A stretch of 64,000 nt of DNA from Sthenelais limicola (lineage: Eukaryota > Annelida > Polychaeta > Phyllodocida > Sigalionidae): NCBI GenBank assembly GCA_942159475.1, contig OW804094.1:57098966-57162965 (forward strand), in the 5' to 3' direction. Below are positions 13,781 through 23,595 of the stretch, piece by piece. The translations under genes and the position numbers were made by a program. Positions within the stretch are counted from its first letter, which is position 1. Each line of letters begins with the position of its first letter. A model generated the notes under the pieces. The model did no database searches. It was given only the letters and a program-made list of their open reading frames with translations, and had not been told where the DNA came from.

Positions 13781-14284
13781 TCATATCGGGGCGCTCAACT
13801 TCCTGTGTGGGACATGGTAGCCATTGCAATGATCCACATTTAGAAACCTTCCGCCCGTTACGCTCGGGGACCTTTTCGGACCATCGTGCCCAGCCAGGTT
13901 TAATCCCGGATACTTGGGATCCAAGTCTCCTTCTATACGGAACGAATTCCTTTTTGATCCTGGTAGCAGTGACGAAAATGTGATCTTGGTTTGAAAACTA
14001 CTGCTCCGTGGGGGAGCCATTCCTCCCATGCGAGGATGACGGCGAATTAGAGACATAAAAGCAGCCTGGAAGCTGTGTCTGAAGTTCTTGGACATAAAGG
14101 CATACACTATTGGATTAATACAGCTGTTGGTGTAAGCCATAATGCTGAAGGCTTGTCGCATGGGTTTCAGATGGGCATAATGATACTGATCCACATGGCC
14201 GAAAGCTACCAATACATTATCAATGAGGAACGGGCCCCAGCATATAGCGAATAAGACGATGATGGTGACCAACATCTTTATGAC
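13781..14284 (-). CDS. Class A GPCR, last coding exon (TM6, TM7, C-tail)
   Basis: This exon encodes the end of a rhodopsin-like receptor for an extracellular ligand, probably a neuropeptide, acting in the plasma membrane through G proteins. The translation starts VIKMLVTIIVLFAICWGPFL, giving TM6 with the CWxP-type motif as CWGP. TM7 follows with NSCINPIVYAF (NPxxY present as NPIVY), then helix 8 (MSKNFRHSF) and a basic, Ser-rich tail of about 80 residues ending KLSAPI before the stop at 13781. The exon start is set by a consensus acceptor (tttcctcacag) just before GTC at 14284, in phase 0. Upstream exons are at 37063-37265 and 57559-57682. The preceding TM5 exon ends in phase 2, so an ICL3 exon is missing between them. 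Subfamily not assigned; it looks like peptide receptors of the CCK/QRFP/GHSR neighbourhood. Confidence 0.9.
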   Translation of the reverse strand, partial: VIKMLVTIIVLFAICWGPFLIDNVLVAFGHVDQYHYAHLKPMRQAFSIMAYTNSCINPIVYAFMSKNFRHSFQAAFMSLIRRHPRMGGMAPPRSSSFQTKITFSSLLPGSKRNSFRIEGDLDPKYPGLNLAGHDGPKRSPSVTGGRFLNVDHCNGYHVPHRKLSAPI

Positions 14285-16410
14285 CTGTGAGGAAAGATAA
14301 GATGAAATAATTTAGCGGGTAGTAGAGAAAGTCATTGTCCCAAATATGGGAAAGCATATTACATTGTTTGTAACACGATTAACACGGTTTGCTCACATTG
14401 CATCACCGAATATGTATATTGACTAGATATATTCTGAATCCTTCTAAATATAATACTGCATTGAGCTTTCATATCCATATCATTAAAACAGCAGAAAGAT
14501 GAACGAACAATGGAAAATAAATTGTGAGTTCAATGAAAGTGAAATAGCTGAACAAGTAACATGTTTTTTAAACCATTCCTAGGGAGTGCTAATCTCAATC
14601 ATACCATACGTTATACATTGAAATTATCAAATATGATATATTATGAAATGGAAATTTGGTTTGAGTAAAAGTCCTCTCCATACAGACTTACAGTTCACAC
14701 AGGTAATGTGTGTGTCCCTTCTTTAAAACTAATTCCAAACCAACCATCCTCGGGTTGGTCTACATGCTGCCACACTCGTTCAGTAAAGGAAAAACATTTT
14801 CTACTTATTATTACGAGCGGAGGAAGCGTGCATGTCCCCTCGTGGAGGAAAGGGGATCACCTCCAGGGCGTGGGGAAGCTATATTTCACTATGAGAATGG
14901 CTGGGTTTCCATATACCATGTGGAAATCTAGCGGGTGCCTGGGCTTTCAGGACCATAAGGGTGTGCTTCCAAACAGTTTATGCCCATGGCAGGATGTGTC
15001 CCTTTATGCCCGACAGGAAGGATTCTACTCCGCCCCAGACAAGATATTGTCGTCGAAAGTGCTCGGAAGAAGAATTGTCTGGGTGTCATGATTTACTTTT
15101 GGGTCTAGTCCAGGAAAAGTCTTCATCCTCATTTTACAGGTTAATGCACGGGGTCAGTTAATATAACTTGTTGGTTCTATTATTTAGGAGCAATAGATTA
15201 AAAGTAGGTCTGGAAATTTGATGTGCTCTTCTAAAATAGGAGTGAACATTGTTCATGCATACTTAGCTACCTTGTAAATAAGGGGATTTTTTTCTTTTTT
15301 GGATTATGTAGTACACGCCATTATGTGGGCACCAATTTCTCTAGAAAAAAAGATGGCGTTACTAAGGGGGACTTTTCAATTCATTTTCTGTATATATGCG
15401 GTTGCGGATGTGTCTGTTATTTTAAAACTTATATAACAAACCTGTTTCCTTTGATGTGCATCATCTTTCACAGGACGAGCTCGTCTCTGTTTCAAAGTTG
15501 TCACGCAATTAGGGTTTATTCTGCTATCGGTCGAGATGGTATCATCACAAGACGCATTATCCCGTGCCACAGGCACGTCCCTCCTTGAAGTAAATAAAAC
15601 ATACCGTTTATCCTAGATTCACATAGCGGGTACAACTCGTCGTCCTCGAGTAAATGACAAAGTAAATAAACAATTTCCCTTTATGAACTAAAACACTGAG
15701 AGGAAGGGGTACTGGACAAAACGCGACAAACCCGGCTTTGAAAAATTGAGAAATTTGAAGAATTGAGAATCACTTCCGTTGCCCCAGGCCATTTGGTCAA
15801 AGCCCATATATACAGATCTCATCCATATCGGCCTGTTTTCCTAGATAAGATTAAGATTAAGTGGTTTTTCATTTGTCTTTAAAGGGCTACAAGTACAGGT
15901 AGAGTAGTATTAAATTTTGTGGATTTATGTGAGGAAGACAAATTGGTCGACATACGTAACTTTATGAGACTAGTATAGCTATTCCAATTTTGTAATTTTG
16001 TTCTTGGACCAAGGCGAGGGTGCACTAAAACAAATGGATTTTAATGCGACGGTAGGAGGGAGGGAGAGGAGGGCGGGTGGAGGGCATTGTCATTGAAAAT
16101 GAGAAAACCAACACATATGTATACCATTAAGCAAGGAGGCGCTCTAGCTGTTCACAATTCTTTATTACTTAAAGTGGAGGCAATCTTACATCTTTTCAGT
16201 CATAAAGGTGATAATGACAAGGTGTATACAGAGTATAACATAGCAGTAATTGTAATTGTTGTACAATTTATAAGGACAAGAAGTTATATAATCATGAAGT
16301 TCGTATGAACGTGAGGTTATACAATAATCCCAGTGATGGGAAGTGAGAGTAGACATATATAAGTGTGACATTGTGGCACATAGAGAATTAATCACTAATT
16401 GAAGTAGGTT
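14285..16410. other. Receptor intron, left part; nothing recognised
   Basis: This is intron sequence of the minus-strand receptor, starting at the acceptor. Overlapping plus frames at 14708-15161 have somewhat higher GC but no motif, and both are broken. The missing ICL3 exon could be here but I could not locate it. Confidence 0.4.
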
Positions 16411-17384
16411 TTACTCGTTATTGTGTGCTAAAGGGGGCGGGGCAGAGCCCAGTCCTCTAAGAGCGTGGTGGACAGAGTTGGTCTTATTGTTATTGTACGG
16501 GGTAGTGTAGACCTTGTAGGCGTCGGAGGCCCACGTCCCGTGAGCCTTGAGATCATCAGAAGTTGCTCCCTCTTGGTTGAACACATAAGAGGCGCAACCC
16601 CGTCTGAGGCTGTGCAATTTATAATGTGAGGGATTGTATTTAAGTGATTTCATTATTTTCCACTGTTCGTTCAAGTATGTCACTGTCACTGGGTTCCCAT
16701 CCGGGAAGCACAACAACGGGGAGTTCTTATGAGTATCTGGGGCTTTCTTGTCTCTGCTTTGAAAGGCCTTAGTGAGACAGAGTTTTTCGGAGGCTGAGTT
16801 TTCGGGATGAATATGGTGGTCGGCGATTTGGATGACTGCATAGTTTTTTACCACTTTAGTTCGAGTTTAACACCGTCTGGCATGATTTTGGCGTCACCTC
16901 TTGTGAGGTGACGAGAATGATCAAATGCTTTGGCGTAGCATAGCCAAGAACATCAGGAGGACCGCGAGTCTCATGATGGTAGGGTATGCTAGTGATCTGA
17001 CTCGGTCCATGACCTTCTCGAGCATGGGTAGGGACACGGGGCGCTTTGGTTTGGAAGTGTGCCTCATTTCTAATTCTGTCCCTCTTAGTGCAAACCTCAC
17101 TCTGTCGTGCTAGAGCGGGCCAGTGTCCATCCCGGCAAGCCTAAAGAAAGTTCTAAGATTAGTGATGTTGTTTCTTATCGTGGCCGGAACTTTTGTGTGC
17201 TTTGCGAGATACTCTATGTACCAGCATATGTAATGGTGGGTTAGGTCTTTAACTTTGATATTCATTGCAGCACAAAAGGAGAAAAAACTCGTTGCCGCCG
17301 ACTCGCGGTTAGCAGATGTGGATGCCCTGTGCGCCTGTTTCTGTCGTTTACACGCTGCCTCTGCCAGGGCCGCTGCCTTCTTCC
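16411..17384 (-). pseudogene. Tyrosine recombinase (YR) of DIRS-like element, broken
   Basis: The enzyme would integrate the element's circular DNA by site-specific recombination in the nucleus. The C-terminal 147 codons are open (16854-16411) and hold HSLRRGCASYVF, the box II H-x-x-R motif, followed by GTWASDAYKVYTTP, containing the W and the candidate nucleophile Tyr. The N-terminal core-binding part (SANRESAATSFFSFC, IEYLAKHTKVPATIRNN) is readable at about 17340-17110 but interrupted by a stop at about 17113 and a break near 16890. The tail is followed by HALRGLGSAPP and a stop. The 5' boundary is approximate. Confidence 0.8.
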
Positions 17385-17905
17385 CTAAAAGAATTTAAGT
17401 ATTGAGAATAGGCTGTGATTGACCTTAGTCAATCTCAGCCTATTCTCTGCCACCACTTTCATGCCCCTCTTGTGGTCTTGTTCAGAGAGGCATATTCTGG
17501 AGAGAGCATCGGGGACCTCCATATTTTCCCCCAGGACATGGGCCAGTCGATTGAGAGTGAGAGGAACCATAGAGCGCACATGCGCCAAGGGTATTGTCCC
17601 TGGCGCGCCCTCCTTGGTATGTGTAGACTGATGCAGTATTGTCGCACTGTATGAGGATCTCGCCTCCTCTGTGGTGGTGATCTGTGAATAGCCTGGCTGC
17701 TGCCAGGCAATTTAGGGCCTCCAGGTGGTTGATGGAGAGGCCCTGTTTAGTAGATTCCATGAACTTGTATGAATATGCCCGGGAGCCATCTGTTGCACCA
17801 GCTCCTTCCAAGCACGCGTCTGCTGATATTGTAGCTACTGTGGTTAGTCTGGGGAATATACACTTTCCATTAAAGGCATATAATTATAAACTCCAGGTAC
17901 CATGA
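17385..17905 (-). pseudogene. RNase H domain of DIRS-like element, frameshifted
   Basis: RNase H would remove the RNA strand during reverse transcription. The domain continues directly from the RT after a one-base frame break near 17880. Readable landmarks in order are ISADACLEGAGA (first Asp), INHLEALNCLAAARLF (Glu), IQCDNTASVYTYQGG (second Asp), then after another frame break near 17560, VLGENMEVPDALSR, the usual end of the domain. Two breaks make it non-functional. Confidence 0.75.
17404..17447. repeat. 20-bp stem hairpin between RH and YR
   Basis: GAGAATAGGCTG at 17404 begins a 20-nt arm whose reverse complement (one mismatch) lies at 17428-17447, separated by a 4-nt loop (CTTA). It sits exactly where RNase H ends and the recombinase frame begins. 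It could be a secondary insertion or duplication, or a structural signal of the element. Confidence 0.8.
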
Positions 17906-18889
17906 GACATCGGCTCGGACTGGCTGTGTGACTTGTATTTCTTCTCCTCTTGCTGCCCTCATTGCGGCCAGCAGTCGCTGCATGAAGAGGCGAGCCGGGA
18001 TGACTGCCTTCGCTACATGAGCTACTCTGCCAACCACCTTCTGCATTGTGTTTGTTGATATGTGTTTTCTGGTTAGGAGAGCAGCCAAACAAGAGCGTGT
18101 CTCTTGTATTTTACGGTGTGGTATGGTGAGGAGGTTGTTTTTGGTGTCAATGTGTATCCCCAGCCATGTGACTGCTGGTGCTGGGCCCTGTAGTTTCTTG
18201 ACTGCAACGCTGAGACCTAGCCGAGAGAACAGTTGCATTGCTGTTCTCATATATGCTTGCACTGTCTCAGTATCCCGGCCGAGGAGGAGCAGGTCATCAA
18301 GATACATGAATGTTTTTATGTCACGTCTTTGCAGGGCCCTGACGATGAACATTGCCACCAACTGCATCACATACGCCGATGACCTGGCGCCAAACGGGAG
18401 TACCTTGTCCACGTAGAAACTCTCGTGCATTCTGATTGCTGTTAGGGGCCAGTCAAGGGGGCATATAGGGAAGTGTCTATAAGCCCTTGATAAGTCTATT
18501 ACTACTAGTGCCTTGGCTGAGATGTTCTTGATATATTCAACAGCATTATCCACATTTGGAAGATTATGGTAGGCAGGCTTGGAGTTGTATCGATTCTTGA
18601 TAATGTATTTGTTTACCCCACCCTCCGGGTACGAGAAGTCCACAATGATTCTTCTTTCGCCCGGGTCTGACTTAGGCCTAGTCATTAGTGGGCTGACGTG
18701 TGTCCAGGGCACAAAGGGTGGGGAATGATAAGGACCTTCCACCACACCATGCCTCGTCTCAGTGTCTATGTATGATTTTATGCTATCGGGGTGTTGCTGT
18801 GCCGACATGTGATTCTGTATTTCTACTTGGTCCAGCGGGCCCCCTGTATACTGAAGAGGGAAGCCATATTTTACCCCATTCATTACCAT
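17870..18889 (-). CDS. Reverse transcriptase of DIRS-like element
   Basis: A 339-codon open frame. It copies the element's RNA into DNA. Palm landmarks by residue: RRIIVDFSYPEGGVNKYI (79-96), VVIDLSRAYRHFPI with catalytic Asp132, LPFGARSSAYVMQL (164-177), and the catalytic box MYLDDLLLLG with Asp198/Asp199, followed by TWLGIHIDTK (thumb side). This FGxRSxP/YLDD style is typical of DIRS/Ngaro RTs. The frame is open upstream of the ATG (EWEKEVTGHADDE), so the native protein is longer or fused to the linker ORF. The 3' end runs out of frame near 17880, where RNase H continues in another frame. Confidence 0.88.
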   Translation of the reverse strand: MVMNGVKYGFPLQYTGGPLDQVEIQNHMSAQQHPDSIKSYIDTETRHGVVEGPYHSPPFVPWTHVSPLMTRPKSDPGERRIIVDFSYPEGGVNKYIIKNRYNSKPAYHNLPNVDNAVEYIKNISAKALVVIDLSRAYRHFPICPLDWPLTAIRMHESFYVDKVLPFGARSSAYVMQLVAMFIVRALQRRDIKTFMYLDDLLLLGRDTETVQAYMRTAMQLFSRLGLSVAVKKLQGPAPAVTWLGIHIDTKNNLLTIPHRKIQETRSCLAALLTRKHISTNTMQKVVGRVAHVAKAVIPARLFMQRLLAAMRAARGEEIQVTQPVRADVSWYLEFIIICL

Positions 18890-18985
18890 CTCATCGTCAG
18901 CATGGCCCGTGACTTCCTTTTCCCATTCTTTGTGTATTAGTGATGTTTGAATCTGGATTTTGGCCTTCTTCTAGTTTGGGGCGTT

Positions 18986-19603
18986 CTATTTTTTGACAGT
19001 CATGTATATATTTGCCATGTTTGCGTCCATAGCATGGTGCGGGGTTGGCCAGTTATCATATGAATCGAATGAAGCGTTTTGGCCTACCTGCTGTTCATCT
19101 GTTATTGTTATGCCCGTGGGGCTTGTATCCAGTGCTGATGCTTGCTGTGTATTGCTATCTGAGATATCCTCTATCTCCATGTTCTCTAAGTTGACACACT
19201 GTGCTTGTAATTGAGAGTTGCCCTGCGATATAGAGTCTGTATTGATGTTGGGGGGGCGTGGCACCCGCGTGCTGTTTGTGTTTAGTATGGGCACCGCGGT
19301 GTTGTTGTCACATGATCGCTTGCACTGGCTAGTGTACGTACATGTGTCGAGCGTCTTCTGTACCGTGCCGTTGCTTTTGTTTTGTTCGCTTGCTTGCATA
19401 ACTATCTGAGATGTAGCAGGTTCAGACTTATGCATTGTTGTATGTTCAATTTTGTTTTTGTTTGAGTCATTATTGTCAGTTCTTATGTTAATTTCACTTT
19501 CCGCTAGCTCCGAGGCCGAGTGTTGTGGCTGTCGGTCGCCATGACAGCTTTTCCTTACCTCGTGGAGCAGATGCGCTTTCGTGGGCGGGGTGTTGCTTCT
19601 CAC
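18986..19603 (-). CDS. Linker/gag-like ORF of DIRS-like element
   Basis: A 205-codon frame of low-complexity polar composition (rich in N, S, T, Q, E), with no domain I recognise, lying between the gag-like zinc-finger ORF and the RT. It stops at 18986 and the RT region begins about 50 bp later in another frame. Its first codons (RSNTPPTKAHLLHEVRKSC) overlap the upstream gag frame. Inferred: the C-terminal gag or N-terminal pol spacer of this element. No function assigned. Confidence 0.5.
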   Translation of the reverse strand: MRSNTPPTKAHLLHEVRKSCHGDRQPQHSASELAESEINIRTDNNDSNKNKIEHTTMHKSEPATSQIVMQASEQNKSNGTVQKTLDTCTYTSQCKRSCDNNTAVPILNTNSTRVPRPPNINTDSISQGNSQLQAQCVNLENMEIEDISDSNTQQASALDTSPTGITITDEQQVGQNASFDSYDNWPTPHHAMDANMANIYMTVKK

Positions 19604-19620
19604 CCGATGACTCCCGCGTA

Positions 19621-20172
19621 CTAGTTTTTTGAGCTACCTTCGGCATGTGCTGGCTTTTTGTAGAAGCCAGGTCCTTTCTTCTGGTAACCCGAGTCATTGT
19701 GCATCTTTGACTGGGCTGCCTTCTTGTTGTTACATTCCCAGGCAGTATGGTAGTTCTCCCTACCTTTGATTGCATAAAAGCAGTATCCGCAGGCATGTAT
19801 CAGGGTGACCTCGCCTGACACATGCGGGGACTGCTTCGTGCACGTATCGTTATTATACGTTGGGCATGGTGCTCTCTCGGCCGTAATATCCTGTGTTTGC
19901 TTTTCCTGCTTTCCTGGACACCAGGCTAATTTTGATCTATATTCGGCGAAGGTGGCCGTATCCGGCCACCTCGCCTGTCTCTCCAGCACCAGATCAAAAC
20001 ACGCCTTGGTCCATGCATGCGTGTGTTGCCATTGGCGTACCGAGGCATCCTCGGCCACATTAGCTAAGTGCTGTAATTTGTCCCAGTGCTTGGTGTTTTC
20101 CTTCACATTGCTCATAAGCAATCTGGCAAAACCACATGTGTATTCTTGCATTGTAAGCTCTCTCTTACTCAT
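19621..20172 (-). CDS. Gag-like protein with zinc-knuckle-like motif (DIRS-like element)
   Basis: 183 codons starting MSKRELTMQEY. The central part (FARLLMSNVKENTKHWDKL, ARWPDTATFAEYRSKLAWCP) looks helical. Near residues 130-150 there is CGYCFYAIKGRENYHTAWEC, a C-x2-C-x11-H-x4-C arrangement like the zinc binding motif in YR-element gags. The tail is basic (KKGPGFYKKPAH). The start ATG overlaps the stop of the upstream frame in an ATGA (20169-20172), so the two may be one gag split by a frameshift, or a true overlapping pair. Expected role: nucleic-acid-binding structural protein of the retroelement particle. Confidence 0.65.
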   Translation of the reverse strand: MSKRELTMQEYTCGFARLLMSNVKENTKHWDKLQHLANVAEDASVRQWQHTHAWTKACFDLVLERQARWPDTATFAEYRSKLAWCPGKQEKQTQDITAERAPCPTYNNDTCTKQSPHVSGEVTLIHACGYCFYAIKGRENYHTAWECNNKKAAQSKMHNDSGYQKKGPGFYKKPAHAEGSSKN

Positions 20173-21183
20173 TTTATGCGACTGGCCATGTCAGGGGGGA
20201 GGGAGGTCTCCGGGGCTTCAAAGGGTAGAGCCCTACCTTTTCTATCCGTGGAAGTGGCGTACTGTGCTCGCATTGCCTTCCGTACCATCCTAGAATTCCT
20301 GTACTTCCTATTCAAATCCCTTGGATTTGGTAGAGAGTCATCTGAAGAATCAGATGAGGACGATGATGAGGAGTGGGCGGGGCCCCTACTCCTCCACGTG
20401 TGCACTGGGTGGCGTTTTGGGAGCTGTGACTTCTCGCCGTCGCACTTGCACTTGCGTTTTCTTTTACGGGATCCACCCCAAGGAGGTGACTCTGCAAAGT
20501 CGTCGCTAGAATCCATGATTATGCTTTTCTTAGACTTCTTGCCCTTCTTTTTCTTTTTCTTCTTTCTCTCTGGTGTTGACTGACCAGAGGTCGAGTCGGT
20601 CTCCGACTCGCTCGAGTCCGACTCCGTCTGCGAGTCTGAGTCAGACGATGACGATGGAGGCTGGGGCTGCTGGTCGCCCTTTGGGTCGCCCTCTGACCCT
20701 GCCCTCTGGGTGAACCCAGGAGGAGCCTGGGAAACCTTTTTTGCGTCTGGATTTTCACGTTGCTTGTCTTGGCCTGCATTGGTATTATTTTCCTTGGATC
20801 CTATTTTCTGGCATAGCTTATTGAAGGCATCTGCCATTAATTGATACGGGTCTGGCTGTTGTACTTTATCCGTTTTCTTTGTTTTCCGTGTTTCTTTGCT
20901 GGCTTCTTTTTGGTTTTTTTGGGGGGTTTCTTGGCCACTTTTCTTGGCGTCCTCTTCGTCTTCGGAGGGGACAGCTTAGTTGCGCTCTTGGTCTTTTTAG
21001 ACCATCTTTGGGTCTTTTTGTCTGTTTTTGCTCCTCTGTTGGCGTAGGGATAGCGTTTTCAGTTCCATTTTCGTTCTTAGTTTGTCTCTCAGGTTGATCT
21101 GTCTCGACTTGCTGATCGTTTCCTTTTGTAACCTTAGCTTCGTTCCTCGTTTGAGCCATTTTGCTAGAAGAAAACTTTTTCAC
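20169..21183 (-). pseudogene. Gag N-terminal region, charged, frame-broken
   Basis: Two minus-strand frames, 21183-20866 and 20837-20169. The first starts within MKKFSSSKMAQTRNEAKV and is dominated by Lys, Gln, Glu and Pro. The second (MADAFNKLCQKIGSKENN) carries a long Ser/Asp/Glu run and a Lys run (residues about 60-110), followed by an Arg/Lys-rich patch, and ends MASRIK. The composition suggests a disordered, nucleic-acid-associating gag N-terminus. The join near 20850 is out of frame. The plus-strand frames here are antisense shadows. Confidence 0.5.
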
Positions 21184-21369
21184 GTGGTGACTCGCTGAGG
21201 ACCTAGTGCAGAAAGAGGTCGAGTGTCTGGTGCTATATGGGATGATGGGGGAGGGGGTGGTGCCTCCTGTGTGCCCAGCTAGAGGGCACTCCTGCTCAAT
21301 GCCTGGGAATTCAATGAATTCCCTAACTCATTAAATAGCCTAATACTTCCCCAGACTTAACATCAAAAT

Positions 21370-21655
21370 AAACATTTTGTGGTTCTTGATGCGCAAGGGA
21401 AAATCCGCCTGTGCATGCAAAAGTACATATCACCAGTCACAGAACTGCAGTCCGCTCAAAAAAGCAGTTCTGCACCTGGTCTGCACCTGGGGAAACGTGC
21501 ATCATTTGATGCACTTCAAGATGCATATCAAAATTATGTATCATTTGCAGAGGGGAAATTAACACCCGCCCGCCGCCAAATGCGGATAAAAAATGATGCA
21601 GGCGGGCAAAACCCCAAAGTTACCTGCCCTCCTTGGCGGATGAAGGAAAGTTAGA
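21370..21655 (+). repeat. Dispersed repeat, copy 1
   Basis: This segment matches the reverse complement of 32580-32830: both contain 'catgca', 'cagtcacagaa/cagtcacaaaa', 'aaaaaagcagttctgcacctg', 'gaaacgtgcatcat' and 'tgatgcacttcaa'. The frame reading KRASFDALQDAYQNYVS here corresponds to KRASSDALQNVYQCHVS in the other copy, so some coding memory may survive. It includes a near-palindrome (GTGCATCA..TGATGCAC). Family unknown. Confidence 0.7.
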
Positions 21656-21880
21656 AAGACACAGACAGACAGAAATAGTAGAAATTAACGTTTTGTTTGA
21701 TCAAGTATATTGTAATTATTAGAGTGTATGATGATCTTGCTTACAATAAAATAGTATGGCGAAATATATAGAGATAGAATGCATTTTGAATAGTAGGAAA
21801 TTGATAGCTAGACAACGCATGAAAACAACCCGTTAAAGGTTTTGCGTTTTTGTTATTAAAAAAGAAATGTTTGACCTTTA

Positions 21881-21904
21881 GGGGTCATTCAAAAATTACG
21901 TAAC
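21881..21904 (+). repeat. Left TIR of Zator-like element
   Basis: 24 bp starting GGGGTCATTC and ending TACGTAAC, perfectly inverted at 25724-25747. It follows TTA at 21878-21880. Confidence 0.92.
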
Positions 21905-22158
21905 GCTTTTTTTGACCAAAATTGACCCCCACCCCACCCCCTCCGTAACGCTGCATAACACTTCATCATACACCCCCTTGGTGTTACATAACACTAGATT
22001 GACCCCCCCCCCTTCCCATGGCAATTGAAAACCCCAGTCAGATAAATGTTTCTGCATCACGTTAATGAATTTATAATTATGAAATAAATGGTTATGATTT
22101 TATGGGAACCTGATAAAAGTTGTGACTATATATCTTTATTTTGTCATGGTTGGGATGA

Positions 22159-23595
22159 ATGTCTGATCTGCCAGTTTATATGCAAGTGCTCCAGCTCTAT
22201 ACAGTTCTTGGGTTTGAACTCATCAGAAATGTAACTGAAACTCAGGCATGTGAAACTGAAACTCAGGCATGTGAAACTGAAACTCAGGCATGTGAAACCG
22301 AAATTCAGCTAGCTAAGGGAATCCCAACACATGCTCTCAGTGATTCAAATGCACACTTTGAGGTAAGTGTTTTCTTTTCTCTTTTTATCTCAAGTTTTTA
22401 TCCAGCGCCATCTCACTACCATGTATTCTCCTGACAATGAAGGCACCTTTTATACTTTTTTTCAGTTCAATCATTCAACAGTTGCTCTGTTCTTGACCTA
22501 GTTTGGATGACAGTACTCATGATAATGACATTCATGGCTTCCATTTGAGTGCCACATTTGAGTTTTTTAAATGCATCTGGTTCTAGATTTCTAATTGCAG
22601 TATTAATTTTATTCCATTCAGCAGCATGTTGGTAGGCCGCTGAATTTCTGTCTTTTTCAACCATGGGTCTGAATTGAACAGTTAATGGTGCTTGGTTTTG
22701 TCTTGTTTGCTACTTCTTTTGCCTATCGTCTGAAGGAGACTAATCTTTTTTGCAAGATTTAATTGCAGATATCAACAGCAATCATTTAGCCACATGATAT
22801 TATTATATTGGTGTAATAATCTTGTTGGAGTATCAAATGGTGCTCTTGTCACAATTTTGATGGCTCTATTTTGAATTCCCTAAGTTTCCGAGTTTTCAGA
22901 ATGCCAATTGGTGTAAGAAATATGGTGGAGTAATCTAAATTAGGAATGATATGTGTCTTGACGAGGTAGATAGCTGAACTCTTTTCTTTATATGAGCGCC
23001 AGTTGATTTTTTGACATTTCAGATAGACATCAAAGTTGCCATGGCCCAAAAGACAGAAAAGGAAACCTTATTTCTACAGCTTATAACTGCCTTTGGTGAA
23101 GCATTTCCACATAAATCAAAAAAGAATGTACAGTTAGAAGTTTCCCAGCAGTGGCAACAGATGAAAAAGAGACCAAATCTTGACTTAAAAGCAGCTGTTG
23201 ATCAAAAGCTTCAGGAATGGAAGCAAGTAGAAATGAAAAAACGAGGGTCCCTTTTATCCTTCTGGGGAAAGGTCCCCAAGTCGAAAGTGTCTCCTGAGAA
23301 ACCAAAAGATAGTCTGGGAGAAGGCCATAATCAATTGGGATGTCTATCAGTTGAAATGGACAGCACAGAAGAAGTTACAGTTAAGGAGGAAAAGGGGGAT
23401 GAAATGGTAAAGAAGCAACCATCAATTCAGGCACCAAAGCAACTCGAGTTGCAAATGCAGTTAAATGAAATTCAGGCTGAGCAAAATGAATTGTTCAAAA
23501 AGAAAAACTGTGGGTTGTTGACAGATGAAGAACGCAAATTGCTTAGGAAGAAGGAAACAGAAGCTGATGTCTTGACAAAAAAACTAAAAAAATAA
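22159..23595 (+). CDS. Zator-like element ORF1, two exons (accessory protein)
   Basis: Predicted exons are 22159-22362 and 23023-23595, giving 258 residues. The donor GAG|GTAAGT at 22363 and the acceptor 'gacatttcag' ending at 23022 are both strong and both phase 0, so the frame is continuous. Exon 1 starts MSDLPVYMQVLQLY and carries three tandem copies of TETQACE. Exon 2 (readable alone from ATG 23041 in a gccATGG context) has a helical region with a tryptophan pattern (LFLQLITAFGEAFPHKS, QQWQQMKK, KLQEWKQVEMKKRG) and an acidic then coiled-coil tail rich in Lys/Glu. It looks like a small Myb/SANT- or MADF-style DNA-binding helper, but I do not recognise the family. Its TAA overlaps the transposase ATG as TAATG. 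If the intron is not real, the protein starts at 23041 (184 aa). Confidence 0.7.
22467..23022 (-). pseudogene. Non-LTR RT C-terminal fragment inside the ORF1 intron
   Basis: On the minus strand, several frames give the C-terminal end of a LINE ORF2: KTHIIPNLDYSTIFL, then RAIKIVTRAPFDTPTRLL, then after frame breaks AEWNKINTAIRNLEPDAFKK, matching the WN-x-P/I-R-x(n)-F-K-x-L block that ends many CR1/Jockey-type RTs. It occupies most of the predicted intron and runs antisense to the transposon. It is broken by stops. Inferred: an old nested retrotransposon fragment that is now spliced out. Confidence 0.7.

Larger units (their letters stand above)
16411..21183 (-). mobile_element. Decayed DIRS-like tyrosine-recombinase retrotransposon
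   Basis: On the minus strand the order is a charged gag-like region (21183-19621), a linker ORF (19603-18986), reverse transcriptase (18889-17870), RNase H (17905-17385) and tyrosine recombinase (17384-16411). This RT-RH-YR order without integrase or protease is that of YR retrotransposons. No methyltransferase domain was seen and no split or inverted terminal repeats were found, so DIRS, PAT or Ngaro cannot be separated on termini; the protein sequences differ clearly from the two Ngaro elements further right. Multiple frame breaks (about 17880, about 17560, 16840-17115, about 20850) show that it is inactive. It lies in the large receptor intron. Confidence 0.8.

Noticed and set aside
14708..15161. 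Three overlapping plus-strand frames
   Set aside because: No domain, mutually overlapping, and located in the receptor intron on the opposite strand.
20086..20583. Plus-strand 165-codon frame
   Set aside because: Antisense of the Ser/Asp/Lys-rich gag region; a composition artefact.
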